Source: JAIYDQ01 sp034408855 (lineage in GTDB: Bacteria; Planctomycetota; Planctomycetia; Pirellulales; Pirellulaceae). From it: 64,000 nt of DNA. Below are positions 53,831-62,585 of this stretch, in pieces. The notes below the pieces were generated by a model. That model searched no databases and was not told the DNA's origin. It saw nothing but the letters and a program-made list of their open reading frames with translations. Location: positions 1 to 64,000 of the forward strand of contig JAWXCK010000034.1 of assembly GCA_034408855.1 (NCBI GenBank), given 5' to 3'. Made by a program: the position numbers and the translations under genes. Every line of letters starts with the position of its first letter. Position 1 is the first letter of the stretch.

Positions 53831-54865
53831 ATGGAGTATTCAGTGATGGAATCGTCCGTTTCCTTTAGACCACCTTGGTATTTGCGGAGCGGGCATTTTC
53901 AGACCCTATTGACGGTGGTCTACCGCCCTAAGCTCGTGTTGACCGATACACGTCAATATTCAGTGCCGTTGCCAAGTAACGTGGGAGCGACCTACATCTA
54001 CGAAAACGTACCGGCGGAAGGAGCCCATTCCCGGTCCAACTATGATCCAAGCCACGCAGTTCTTCTGTTGCATGGATTGGGGTCATCTCATTCGGGGGCG
54101 TACATGAACAATATCGCCGCTCGTTTGGTCGCTCAAGGCTATCGTGTCATTCGCGTCGATTTACCTGGAAGCGGTCCATCGTCGAGTTTAACATGGCTGC
54201 CCGCCCACGCTGGTTGCAGTGAAGAAATGTGGACAATCCTCGATTGGTGCCATCAAAACCTTGGAATTGAAACGTGGCGTGGGATAGGCTTTTCGTTAGG
54301 CGGCAACCTGTTGTTGAAGATGCTTGCCGATCACGCTGGTGATTTGACCAATCAACGCGTCCCTTGGAATTTTAAGGCGGCCTTAGCCGTCGCACCGCCT
54401 ATCGATCTAGCGGCGTGTTGCGACGGAATGGAGCAGTCGATCAATCGATGGTATGCCAAGCATTTTTTAAAAATCCTTATGGCTGAGGTTGAACGGCGGT
54501 CGAATTCATGGGAACGTTGGGCCAAGATACCGAGAATCCCCAAACCGTTGACGATTCGACAATTTGACGACCGATTCACCGCACCGCTGGCGGGCTTTCA
54601 CGATTCCGAAGAATACTATCGCAAATCGAGCAGCGGTACGCACCTCCAGAAAATCTTGACGCCCACAATCATTCTCGGCGATCGGCATGATCCCATCGTC
54701 CCAGCACGAATCTTTAGTCAAGCTTTTGAAAACCCGTGCATCCAAATGAAATGGACGCAGCGCGGTGGCCATTTAGGCTATCTCCATCGAGCAAAGGATG
54801 GCCGGTACGTTCGATGGGCGGATGAGTGGGTGGCGGACCAGATTATGGAATTAAACCCGTCGTAG
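53831..54865 (+). CDS. YheT-like alpha/beta hydrolase
   Basis: A 344-residue soluble hydrolase of the YheT/ABHD1-3 group. Diagnostic is the N-terminal PPWYLRSGHFQTLL near residue 8. The nucleophile is GFSLGG near 156, the Asp is in LGDRHDPIVP near 280 and the His in RGGHLGYL near 315. Substrates of the group are esters; the physiological one is unsettled. Its 3' end overlaps the argC 3' end by 23 bases (convergent). Start could also be the ATG at 53846. Confidence 0.88.
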   Translation: MEYSVMESSVSFRPPWYLRSGHFQTLLTVVYRPKLVLTDTRQYSVPLPSNVGATYIYENVPAEGAHSRSNYDPSHAVLLLHGLGSSHSGAYMNNIAARLVAQGYRVIRVDLPGSGPSSSLTWLPAHAGCSEEMWTILDWCHQNLGIETWRGIGFSLGGNLLLKMLADHAGDLTNQRVPWNFKAALAVAPPIDLAACCDGMEQSINRWYAKHFLKILMAEVERRSNSWERWAKIPRIPKPLTIRQFDDRFTAPLAGFHDSEEYYRKSSSGTHLQKILTPTIILGDRHDPIVPARIFSQAFENPCIQMKWTQRGGHLGYLHRAKDGRYVRWADEWVADQIMELNPS

Positions 54866-55856
54866 CATTCAATCCAAACATGCAGTTCAAATTCTGGACG
54901 GCTGCTCCACTGGCACCTTTCACGAGATTGTCGATTGTTGAAAGCAAGACGATCCAACTACCGTTCTCTCGTACTGTAATGTCACAGTAGTTGGTGTGGG
55001 CTACGAAGCGAGTCGCCGGGAGGTGGCTTACCGCTCGTACAAATGGCTTCTCTTGATAGAAGCAAAGTAAACAATCGCGAATTTGATTGGCCGTAACCGA
55101 CGGGGCCGGCCGGACGTAGATTGTCGAAAGGATTCCACGTTCCATAGGAACCAAGTGAGGCGTAAAGACCAACTCAGGCGAAACGCCACTGAATCGATGG
55201 AGTATGTCGACGATTTCGGGTTGGTGACGATGATTTCCGACCGAGTAGGCCGCGATGCTTTCGTTGCATTCTCCATAGAGATTCCCAAGCTTCGGTGTAC
55301 GCCCAGCGCCGCTGACTCCGCTCTTGCTATCGACAACGATCCCGGCAGGTTCGATCAAACCTTGTTTGAGCAACGGTGCCAACGGCAAAATCGCAGATGT
55401 TGGATAGCAACCAGGATTTGCAATCAAATCGGTGTCGGCTAACTGATCGTTAAATAGCTCAGGAAGTCCGTAGGGCGTGGCGCCAAGCCGAGCGGGATCT
55501 GGATGCGTCTCGCCATACCATCGCAAGTAAAGCTCAGGCGTGCTCAATCGATAGTCGGCACTGAGATCGATAACGCGACATCCGGCATTCAATAGCTCCA
55601 TGACGTGATGAGCTGACGCGCCGTGTGGCAAACAGCAAAAGGCGACATCGCAGCGTTCGGCAATTTGCTTCGGCGATAAGTCTTCGACACTGATTGGCAA
55701 TCGATTCTCGAATTCCGGATGCATATCCGAAATCGGGCTGCCATCCCCCTGCCGACTGGTGGCAGCCGTAATCGTTACTTCAGGATGTCGTAACAACCAA
55801 CGGATCGATTCGATCGCGGTATACCCCGATGCACCAATAATCCCAACACGTATCAT
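54843..55856 (-). CDS. argC: N-acetyl-gamma-glutamyl-phosphate reductase
   Basis: ArgC reduces N-acetylglutamyl phosphate to the semialdehyde in arginine synthesis. The 337-residue protein has the NADP-binding start VGIIGASGYTAIE, with Ala-Ile where Gly-Ala is usual, and the catalytic Cys150 in NPGCYPTS. The later SGVSGAGRTPKLGNLYGECNE (split) is also typical. No other arg genes are adjacent. It overlaps the convergent hydrolase gene by 23 bases. Confidence 0.96.
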   Translation of the reverse strand: MIRVGIIGASGYTAIESIRWLLRHPEVTITAATSRQGDGSPISDMHPEFENRLPISVEDLSPKQIAERCDVAFCCLPHGASAHHVMELLNAGCRVIDLSADYRLSTPELYLRWYGETHPDPARLGATPYGLPELFNDQLADTDLIANPGCYPTSAILPLAPLLKQGLIEPAGIVVDSKSGVSGAGRTPKLGNLYGECNESIAAYSVGNHRHQPEIVDILHRFSGVSPELVFTPHLVPMERGILSTIYVRPAPSVTANQIRDCLLCFYQEKPFVRAVSHLPATRFVAHTNYCDITVRENGSWIVLLSTIDNLVKGASGAAVQNLNCMFGLNATTGLIP

Positions 55857-55955
55857 CTACATTATTCTCCAACTAGAGGCCTTTGTTCGAGCCCCGGTCG
55901 ATCGTAATAAGTTTCACTGCATTGCCCGATGTGTCAATATAACTTACCGGTGGTG

Positions 55956-56609
55956 TCAACTACCGACCACGTTCGCAGGTTCCAAAATTTTACTCGCTAC
56001 CTCGGCGAATTCGGCGAGGATCATGGCGGTCGCTCCCCATACGACATTTTTGCCGACTCGATACCCTGGGGCATCAAATCGCGCGGCTCCACGCTGCATC
56101 GTTGCAATCACTTGATTGTTCAATTCCAGCAAGTCGCCTAACGACATCATGATCACTTCCGCAACCTCGGATTCCTCAGGATTGAAAATGGGGCGGTGGT
56201 TCAATGCGGCTACAAAGACTTCAACATGATGATGGCTTCCGTAAACGTAGAGCGGGGTTAGCTGGCCAATCAAGTTATCTTCGCCGACTTCGCAGCCTAA
56301 CTCTTCTCGAAACTCGCGTCTTGCAGCTTGCCAAGCGCCTTCGTTGATTTCGATCCTTCCGCCAGGCAACGATATTTGACCTGCATGATCAGCAAGCTGT
56401 TTGCTGCGCAGTGTCAACGGAATCCACCAGCGATCATCATGGCGATAAAGGCAAAGGCAAACGGCAGCTCGATGAACACCAAAGGCGATCGGCCCTCGAT
56501 GACGACCGAATGCGAACTCAGGTGCCATACTTCGCTGGGCTGCTTTTCCTGGCAGCGTTTGGCAGAGTTGGTTTTTTAGTTGTTTCGGAAATTCGATTGC
56601 GTCAATCAT
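55956..56609 (-). CDS. Nudix hydrolase, CoA pyrophosphatase (NudL) type
   Basis: A 217-residue protein with a complete Nudix box: GGRIEINE ... REFREELG near residues 100-122, preceded by the CoA-hydrolase-like LRSKQLADHAGQISLPGG. The family cleaves CoA or related nucleotide diphosphates. Its start overlaps the stop of the upstream membrane-protein gene as ATGA, so the two are translationally coupled. Confidence 0.9.
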   Translation of the reverse strand: MIDAIEFPKQLKNQLCQTLPGKAAQRSMAPEFAFGRHRGPIAFGVHRAAVCLCLYRHDDRWWIPLTLRSKQLADHAGQISLPGGRIEINEGAWQAARREFREELGCEVGEDNLIGQLTPLYVYGSHHHVEVFVAALNHRPIFNPEESEVAEVIMMSLGDLLELNNQVIATMQRGAARFDAPGYRVGKNVVWGATAMILAEFAEVASKILEPANVVGS

Positions 56610-58345
56610 GGTTTCATCACCGATAAATGAAAGATGGCGTAGGTTGCATTCGAATGAACCAGTGGAATCGTTGGCGGCTGCTTCTGAAGCCGACGGTCGA
56701 CAATCAAGTAATCTATATTGTATTCAGTTAGCATGCGCATGATATGTTCCCCCGTCATCGGAATCGCATATCCTTCTAGCGACCGTGGGAAAATATCAAG
56801 CATCCGCCGCTCCCACTCGATCAGCCCAACGGCATCCTGGGGCGCGTCCTTCCAGCACGCGACCTCGGCTCGCTGAGCGTACCATTTGAAGGTTTGCTGA
56901 GATCTGGGAGTAAGAAAAAGCGAATCCTCGGGGGTATTCGAATGGATCCAATAGCAGACATCCAGCCAATCATTCCGGATTTTCCGCTGCGTCGGCTTGG
57001 TTTCTGAGCGTGTAACCAACGACGCTTGATCGGCCGGTGCTAAATCGGCTCGACCGTTCTCGATATAGCGAATTCCAAGCAATAGCGGACCTGGGACCAG
57101 GAGCAACAAAATCGCCATCGATCGCCAAATTTGGCTTTCATTGTTCGATGCGATCGTCGAAAGCTTCATCGCCAGCACGGTCAAAAGCGTCGGCCAGATC
57201 ACGTCATTCCAACGAAACCAATAGAACCGAAGCAAACTTGCCGACCAGTTCGTTGCCCAGTTCGACAAACAAACGTCGATCAAAACACCGACTAATGCAA
57301 TCAAGCTAACCACCGTTGTGATCTCGAAAAGTGAGGCAAGTTTCGTCCCTCGGCATCGGCGAAAGCCCCAGGCCAGCAGCATACTAACCGCGACAAGCAC
57401 GCCGAATGAAACCCATCGAGAAGCCGCGAACCGAAGCGGCGAAAGGTGGTGTGGCAGCCTTTGAAAAACATAGATCATCGCTCCCTCCTCGGCCGTTGCC
57501 GCAGCGACGCCGCGACCGAGCATCAATGCGGGCAGCAAGCCGGGCAGCGAAAAGCATAGCCCGAAAAACAACCCGATCCATTGCTTACGAATTGGCTCAA
57601 CTGTATCGATTAGCAAGTTTTCATCTACGTTGTCGACAGTCGATTTCAAACTCGCCCGCCATCGAACGATCCAATAACTGATGATGGTGGCAAGCGTGAT
57701 CCATCCCCCGGTTAGTACATGGAAAGCCGAGGCGGCTCCAAACCAAATCCAAGCTTTCGACCATCGATTTATCGCGATTTCCGATAGTCCGATGAATGCC
57801 AATGCATAGGAAAAGACTTTGGCTTCGCACCCCCCCACGACCCATTCACCCGAAAGATGCCCGAAATGCATACATGCGATCCAAAGTGGGGCAGTGGTCG
57901 CCGCAGCCAACCGAAATCCGCTCAGCCGACGTATGAATAAGCACCACCCCATGGCGAGAGCCAGCCATCCTAGGGTTCGTCCAATCCAAGCGGCTACTGG
58001 CAAATTCATCCACTGAGTGAGAGCACCGACGGTAGCAAAAAAAAACCAGTGAGCGTCCGATGAGGCGAGAAAAAGATCTCTTTCAGCAAAAGCAGGATTC
58101 CAGAAATGTTGGGCTTTTACCAAATAGTGCGACTCGTTGACGTCTGGTGACATGACACCTGCGTAGAGCGAAAAAATGCAGGTAACCAGCAAAGTTTCGA
58201 AAGCGAGCAAGCCCCACTCTTTCCCAAAATCGGCACAGTCAGCGTTTTTTGAGCCAATTCGAGATGCTTTTGGCAAGAAAATCGAAAATTTCTTCAAATT
58301 TTTCTTGTCAAGCCCCTCTTTTTCTTGACTCGCGTGAATATGCAT
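56606..58345 (-). CDS. Multi-pass membrane protein, DUF6798-like
   Basis: A 579-residue protein with about ten membrane segments. The block MSPDVNESHYLVKAQHFWNP near residue 65 and GEWVVGGCEAKVFSYALAF near 170 match what I recall of the DUF6798 family of planctomycetes. The soluble C-terminal part (about 450-579; CYWIHSNTPEDSLFLTPRSQ, YNIDYLIVDRR) resembles the C-terminal part of membrane glycosyltransferases, so a role in glycan transfer is possible. The first 40 residues, before the first membrane segment, are charged; the start may be further in. It is divergent from csrA. Confidence 0.7.
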   Translation of the reverse strand: MHIHASQEKEGLDKKNLKKFSIFLPKASRIGSKNADCADFGKEWGLLAFETLLVTCIFSLYAGVMSPDVNESHYLVKAQHFWNPAFAERDLFLASSDAHWFFFATVGALTQWMNLPVAAWIGRTLGWLALAMGWCLFIRRLSGFRLAAATTAPLWIACMHFGHLSGEWVVGGCEAKVFSYALAFIGLSEIAINRWSKAWIWFGAASAFHVLTGGWITLATIISYWIVRWRASLKSTVDNVDENLLIDTVEPIRKQWIGLFFGLCFSLPGLLPALMLGRGVAAATAEEGAMIYVFQRLPHHLSPLRFAASRWVSFGVLVAVSMLLAWGFRRCRGTKLASLFEITTVVSLIALVGVLIDVCLSNWATNWSASLLRFYWFRWNDVIWPTLLTVLAMKLSTIASNNESQIWRSMAILLLLVPGPLLLGIRYIENGRADLAPADQASLVTRSETKPTQRKIRNDWLDVCYWIHSNTPEDSLFLTPRSQQTFKWYAQRAEVACWKDAPQDAVGLIEWERRMLDIFPRSLEGYAIPMTGEHIMRMLTEYNIDYLIVDRRLQKQPPTIPLVHSNATYAIFHLSVMKP

Positions 58346-58352
58346 CTAGAGT
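58325..58352 (+). promoter_or_regulatory. Candidate csrA promoter
   Basis: TTGACT (58325-58330) and TAGAGT (58347-58352) with a 16-base spacer resemble a sigma-70 promoter. This would give csrA a leader of about 145 bases. The -35 lies inside the predicted start of the divergent membrane-protein gene, whose real start may be further in. Confidence 0.3.
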
Positions 58353-58374
58353 TGCTTACTGTTGTAGGAAAAAC

Positions 58375-58497
58375 GCGACATCGCGTGGAGAAAATGTCGC
58401 AAGTCGAGCCGTGGAAAGTATCTTAACGGTTTTTCGATGTCAATTTCTCCGCATAATAGTAGGAAAGGGGTGGAATACCCCAGAAACTAAGGAAGGG
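58375..58497 (+). promoter_or_regulatory. csrA leader with GGA-loop hairpins (candidate CsrA autoregulatory sites)
   Basis: A 7-bp stem GCGACAT (58375-58381) / ATGTCGC (58394-58400) has GGAG in its loop. A second hairpin, GGGGT (58467-58471) / ACCCC (58477-58481), shows GGA in a five-base GGAAT loop. The Shine-Dalgarno GGAAGGG (58491-58497) contains a further GGA, 19 bases after the one in the hairpin loop and five to eleven bases before the ATG. CsrA is known to bind GGA in hairpin loops and to pair a loop site with one at the ribosome binding site. Autoregulation is inference. Confidence 0.6.
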
Positions 58498-58501
58498 AAT
58501 T

Positions 58502-58723
58502 ATGTTAGTTCTATCCCGAAAGAAGAACGAGAGCATCGTCATCAACAACGATATCACCATCGTTGTTGTCGAGATCCGAGGTGACAAGGTCCGGCTTGGC
58601 GTTGAAGCGCCTCGCGAAGTACCCGTTCATCGCCGCGAAGTATTTGACGCAATTCAACGAAGTCAGAACCAGAGCGATTCAACAAGCGATACACCAAGCG
58701 ATACGACTGGCGTAGAAGAATAA
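58502..58723 (+). CDS. csrA: Carbon storage regulator CsrA
   Basis: CsrA is a small dimeric RNA-binding protein that blocks or protects mRNAs at GGA motifs. The 73-residue product has the canonical start MLVLSRKKNESIVI, the core VVEIRGDKVRLGVEAPREV (Arg in APREV is the RNA-binding Arg44-like residue) and VHRREV. The last 20 residues are Ser/Thr/Asp-rich and variable in the family. A strong Shine-Dalgarno (GGAAGGG) lies in a leader with GGA hairpins. The gene stands alone, with a candidate terminator after it. Confidence 0.97.
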   Translation: MLVLSRKKNESIVINNDITIVVVEIRGDKVRLGVEAPREVPVHRREVFDAIQRSQNQSDSTSDTPSDTTGVEE

Positions 58724-58744
58724 GCGACTGACTTAGGTCGCTTT

Positions 58745-58776
58745 CGACAATTCATTGTCGGGGCATTTCTTTTCCC
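58745..58776 (+). terminator. Candidate csrA terminator
   Basis: CGACAA (58745-58750) and TTGTCG (58755-58760) form a 6-bp stem with a TTCA loop, followed by GGGGCATTTCTTTTCC. The T-run is broken, so the call is modest. Confidence 0.4.
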
Positions 58777-58800
58777 AGAGGCAATCAATCGATTTCATTG

Positions 58801-58820
58801 GCGTAAGCTTCCAGCTTACG
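58801..58820. repeat. Short palindrome of the AAGCTTACG repeat family
   Basis: CGTAAGCT (58802-58809) and AGCTTACG (58813-58820) form a stem with a TCC loop. It resembles the GGCGTAAGCTT core of the repeats at 16451-16543 and 23766-23819, and lies between the convergent csrA and GYF_2 genes. Confidence 0.5.
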
Positions 58821-58858
58821 ATCCGCTGCTTCTTTCTAACTTGCCTAGTCCTTGCAAG

Positions 58859-59248
58859 CTAGTCATAGAGCCAAGGCCGCTTTCCAAACGGATTGTTTCC
58901 TGATGACAACGGCTCACTCTTGGATTCACTTTTGGGCGAATGTAAACTCGTCGTTTTGTGATGAATCAAATGCCCGGTTGCATGTTCGATCATTTGATTG
59001 CAGTTCGAACATCGCGATGGCGGCTTCGCAATCGACTTCCCGCAATTCGGGCAGTTAAACGCAGTCGTGGGGCGTCCAGCCGCTTCCCAAAGGCCGTTGA
59101 TATTCGATGACGCGACCCAGGACGAAGTTCCTTTGCGAACCATGGTGTCTTCCCGGACAACACCTTTACGAATCAGCTCCAATAATTCCGATGGCCCGAT
59201 CGGACCATGCTCATCCGCTTCGCCCATACGATAGTACCAATGAATCAT
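58859..59248 (-). CDS. GYF_2-domain protein with zinc ribbon
   Basis: A 129-residue soluble protein. The N-terminal half is a GYF_2 domain (IHWYYRMGEADEHGPIGPSE, LIRKGVVREDTMVRKGTSSW). Residues about 64-82 hold CPNC and CSNC, a four-Cys zinc ribbon. GYF domains bind proline-rich peptides, so this is probably an adaptor. The C-terminus is polar and variable. The gene ends convergently towards csrA. Confidence 0.85.
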   Translation of the reverse strand: MIHWYYRMGEADEHGPIGPSELLELIRKGVVREDTMVRKGTSSWVASSNINGLWEAAGRPTTAFNCPNCGKSIAKPPSRCSNCNQMIEHATGHLIHHKTTSLHSPKSESKSEPLSSGNNPFGKRPWLYD

Positions 59249-59324
59249 TTTGGTCTCCTTGGTGGAGGGATATTGCGATTCGGCTGCCTCATTTCAAGCG
59301 GCATACCATTCGCTAAGTAATGAT

Positions 59325-59405
59325 CGACAAATAAGTGTCCGGTACCTTTTGTGCAAAGCACCTGAAGGGCCGTCCCGGCAAAAGGTACCGGACACTTATT
59401 TGTCG
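59325..59405. repeat. Solo element: perfect 26-bp inverted repeat without a gene
   Basis: The arm at 59325-59350, which contains AATAAGTGTCCGGTACC, pairs exactly with 59380-59405 around a 29-base centre. The arm length equals that of the RAYT element at 42247-43006, and both arms share ACAAA and GTGTC in the same order. It looks like a non-autonomous (MITE-like) relative or a deleted RAYT element. It ends eight bases before the stop of the Gfo/Idh gene, so it may also terminate transcription. Confidence 0.85.
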
Positions 59406-59413
59406 AACTATCC

Positions 59414-60718
59414 TTAAGTTAACTCGTACGATCCTGGATTACTGACGATTACTTCCGGAGCCGGCCCCCATTCGTAACTGGTCGGGCCAAGGGACTGCGC
59501 TGACGCAAGCGCTTCGTCCCAAGTAATCGCCTTGCCTGAATAACAGGCTTCTCGGCCCATGATGGCCATCAAGGTACTCTTGCACATGTAGTCGCCATTG
59601 TTGAGAGGCTTGCCGTCGCGAATCGACTTAAACAACGCCACATGCTCAAGGTCGTACATGCTCTTTTTCTTTTCTTTGTCCACCGTGTACTTCCAGGGCA
59701 CTTCGCTGACGATCTCGTTGGCAAGTATCTTCGCAGTTCCGTCAGTTCCATAGACATAGTCCTGCGTTTCACTGAAACAACCGTCCATCTGCCGCGTCGA
59801 AGCAAATGTCTTCGAGCCATCTGCCCATTCATAAACAACCGTGAAGTGGTCGTAGACGTCGCCATAGTCCGGACTGGTCCGGACTTGTCGACCTCCCAAA
59901 CCATAGCATCGGACGGGCGGTACGTCGTGTCGCAACCAAAGGGCCTTGTCGAGCGAGTGAATGAACTGCTCGACAATATGATCGCCGCTCAACCATCGGT
60001 AGTACATCCAATTTAAAACCTGGACATGCATCGGCGTCCAATCGGGCTCGGGATTTCGATACCACAGCGTGCCAGTCAGATAGTTAGCTTGGCTGACCAA
60101 TACTCGTCCGATCGCCCCGTCGTGAATCCGATTCATCGTCGCTAATACGCCGTGATCGTATCGCCAGCAAAGGCCCGAAACCAAGGAAATTCCTTTTTCT
60201 TGCGCAAGCTTCGACGATTCCATGACGCTGCGAACGCCCGTTGCGTCGACTGCTACCGGCTTTTCACAAAAAATATGTTTTCCCGCTTTGACCGCAGCCG
60301 CCATCTGAGCCGGTCGAAAGTGCGGCGGGGTACACAACAAGATCACGTCGATGCCCGAGTTGAGAACTTTATCAAAAGCATCCCAGCCGCTAAAACAATG
60401 ATCGTTATCAACGGCGTATTGTTCCGTTAAGCCTCGCTGCAGAACCTCTTTTCCTAGCTCAAGTCGGTTTTGAAAGATATCGCCGATCGCCGTTAGACGA
60501 CAGCCGGGGTCCGCATTCATCGCGTTCTTAGCCGCCCCGTTTCCGCGGCCTCCGCAACCGACAAGTCCGACTTTGATAATGTCGCTACCGGCCGCATGCG
60601 CCGATCGAGTCAGAAAGGATTGCGCTGCGATTCCCATTGTCGCAGTGGTGGCCAATGAATTTGTAATTACCTGTCGTCGATTCAGCGACGGGCTTTCATT
60701 TTTAGAGGTTGATGTCAT
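59414..60718 (-). CDS. Gfo/Idh/MocA family oxidoreductase with Tat-type signal
   Basis: A 434-residue NAD(P)-binding oxidoreductase. The N-terminal LNRRQVITNSLATTATMGIA is a twin-arginine export signal, cut near AHA (residue 42). The Rossmann motif is KVGLVGCGGRGNGAAKNAM and the family signature EKPVAVD is near residue 155. Most members act on sugars or cyclitols; export with cofactor bound is common in planctomycete paralogues. Its target is unknown. The solo inverted repeat lies just after its stop. Confidence 0.88.
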   Translation of the reverse strand: MTSTSKNESPSLNRRQVITNSLATTATMGIAAQSFLTRSAHAAGSDIIKVGLVGCGGRGNGAAKNAMNADPGCRLTAIGDIFQNRLELGKEVLQRGLTEQYAVDNDHCFSGWDAFDKVLNSGIDVILLCTPPHFRPAQMAAAVKAGKHIFCEKPVAVDATGVRSVMESSKLAQEKGISLVSGLCWRYDHGVLATMNRIHDGAIGRVLVSQANYLTGTLWYRNPEPDWTPMHVQVLNWMYYRWLSGDHIVEQFIHSLDKALWLRHDVPPVRCYGLGGRQVRTSPDYGDVYDHFTVVYEWADGSKTFASTRQMDGCFSETQDYVYGTDGTAKILANEIVSEVPWKYTVDKEKKKSMYDLEHVALFKSIRDGKPLNNGDYMCKSTLMAIMGREACYSGKAITWDEALASAQSLGPTSYEWGPAPEVIVSNPGSYELT

Positions 60719-60864
60719 AGACGGGGCTTTTTTTCACGTGTGAAGGAGGGTGGGAGAGGCTGGCTTTCTGGAAGCCGTCCCCTTAATATAACAAGAACTA
60801 CAGAATTGACATAGAATTCGTCCCAGAAAAGGGTTGCATTAGGACTGACTAAAGGATTTTTCAG

Positions 60865-61692
60865 ATGACACGGATGCCCGCTAGAAATCCACAACCCAAG
60901 ATTGCGTCCAACGTGCGCGCGATGCGATCGAATCTCGAAAGCTTACTTCACGACCAAAAAATTGGGGCCGAACAATACGCTGCCAAGACCAAGCTTATTC
61001 GGCAGCGAGTCCTCGACGAATCGCGAGTCATGAAAGAAGCCAATTTTTCGGCGACGACCGCTGCTGACCTTCGTTGCATGGCCGAGCACTACGACGGGCT
61101 TTTCTTTGAAGGGACCTGCTTCGCACTCGCCAGGCAATTCGGCCTCAGTTTTCGTTGGAGTAGCCGAATGACGAAAGCCGGCGGGAAAACCACTCGCTCT
61201 GTTTCCCGCCCTGTTCCATTGCTTCCAACCAAGGCACACTACGAAATCGCGCTATCCAGTTCGCTTATTTTTCAGACCTTTCAAGAAGCTGATCGCGAGG
61301 TCCGAGTGTGCGGCTGTGTTTGCGAAGATCGATTGCAAGCCATGCAGCGAATTGTCGAACATGAAACGATTCATTTGGCCGAAATGCTAATTTGGGTCGA
61401 CAGCGATTGTGCGGCTGGACGTTTTCAGTCGATTGCCAACCGATTCTTTTGTCATACCGAACACAAGCATGAATTGGTAACACAGCGCGAGCGTGCTCAA
61501 AAGTTGTTTGATATACGCTTAGGAAGTCGCGTCAGCTTTGCGTATCAAGGTCGACAACATATCGGAATCGTCAATCGAATTACTCGCCGAGCTACGGTGC
61601 TCGTTGAATCGAGCAAAGGCATTCGTTATTCCGACGGAAAACAATACGAGAAGTTTTACATTCCAATCGTAAGCCTCAAGCCGCAAGCATAG
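60865..61692 (+). CDS. SprT-like zinc metallopeptidase with C-terminal SH3/KOW-like domain
   Basis: A 275-residue soluble protein. The metal-binding HExxH is HETIH at 166-170, with a probable third ligand among the His residues of FFCHTEHKHE near 200, the layout of the SprT-like family. Residues about 80-130 form the strand-rich part expected before the HExxH helix. The last 55 residues (GSRVSFAYQGRQHIGIVNRI and onward) look like a small SH3/KOW-type barrel. SprT-like proteins include DNA-protein crosslink proteases, but the role here is not known. The start ATG follows a short gap after the divergent Gfo/Idh gene. Confidence 0.7.
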   Translation: MTRMPARNPQPKIASNVRAMRSNLESLLHDQKIGAEQYAAKTKLIRQRVLDESRVMKEANFSATTAADLRCMAEHYDGLFFEGTCFALARQFGLSFRWSSRMTKAGGKTTRSVSRPVPLLPTKAHYEIALSSSLIFQTFQEADREVRVCGCVCEDRLQAMQRIVEHETIHLAEMLIWVDSDCAAGRFQSIANRFFCHTEHKHELVTQRERAQKLFDIRLGSRVSFAYQGRQHIGIVNRITRRATVLVESSKGIRYSDGKQYEKFYIPIVSLKPQA

Positions 61693-61755
61693 ACTACCGG
61701 TTGGCTGTGGCGGAGTCTTCGACGCCTCGGCTTATTCAAACGCCAATCCAAAATT

Positions 61756-62463
61756 CTACTGTCGATGTGTAATAGCTTTTACGCGTTGGATGACCGTTGC
61801 AACTTGATCCGCCTTGAGATCCAAAGCGATCTCTTGAAAGTAGCTGTTATCGATGCCGGTCAATCCCTTCAATTTCGACGTACTGTCGGGGTCACGATCG
61901 GCAAATATGGCTTCCAACTCGTAATCGCGATCCCAAAGCAACCGATCGGCCAAACGATCGATCACATGAAACCAGCAGTCGGTCCGGTCGTCGTCCGGGC
62001 CTGTCGGATAATGCTCGTTACTGTAATCGTCGTCACCGATCGAGGTTCCGACGAGCGAGCCATCGTCGGTATATCGCGGTTCGCCAAATACCTTAAGAAT
62101 AAGTGATCGCCAAGATTCAAGCTCGTGGAACTCAGATTCATCCTCTGAGTCGCTCATGTCCAATTCAACTTCGACGTTGCATTTGATCTGCGCAAATATC
62201 GCGCCGATCGCAGACTCGCTAATCGCCGTTAACGGAAGCGTTGAACGAGTCGATTGCAAAAGGTAACGAACGACCTGATCCAACGTTGCAAGCTTTTGCT
62301 GCCACGTCAAATTATCCCAAACCGGGATACCATATTCGAGAGGCGGAAACGAAGTCTGATCGGCCAGTATCTCTAGCTCGTCAATCATGCCTGCTATCGC
62401 ATCACGTATTAAGACAGCCTCATAACCGCATACGACTCGATCACCTTCAGGGGTTGACCACAT
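61756..62463 (-). CDS. Acidic protein of unknown function
   Basis: A 235-residue soluble acidic protein without signal peptide or membrane segment. Asp/Glu-rich stretches (DMSDSEDESEFHELE; GDDDYSNEHYPTGPDDDRTD) lie near residues 100-165, and helices flank them. I recognise no domain. It converges with the SprT-like gene. The next gene (62721) is divergent from it. Confidence 0.55.
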   Translation of the reverse strand: MWSTPEGDRVVCGYEAVLIRDAIAGMIDELEILADQTSFPPLEYGIPVWDNLTWQQKLATLDQVVRYLLQSTRSTLPLTAISESAIGAIFAQIKCNVEVELDMSDSEDESEFHELESWRSLILKVFGEPRYTDDGSLVGTSIGDDDYSNEHYPTGPDDDRTDCWFHVIDRLADRLLWDRDYELEAIFADRDPDSTSKLKGLTGIDNSYFQEIALDLKADQVATVIQRVKAITHRQ

Positions 62464-62585
62464 GGCTTTGGCTCCACGCTAAGACTTCTCCAGTGTAAAC
62501 CTACGCCTCGATTGTAATCGAAAGTCCAAAGATTCGAGATAGGCGTTGGAAAGATGGATGAATTTTCTGTTTAGGCAAGTAAATC

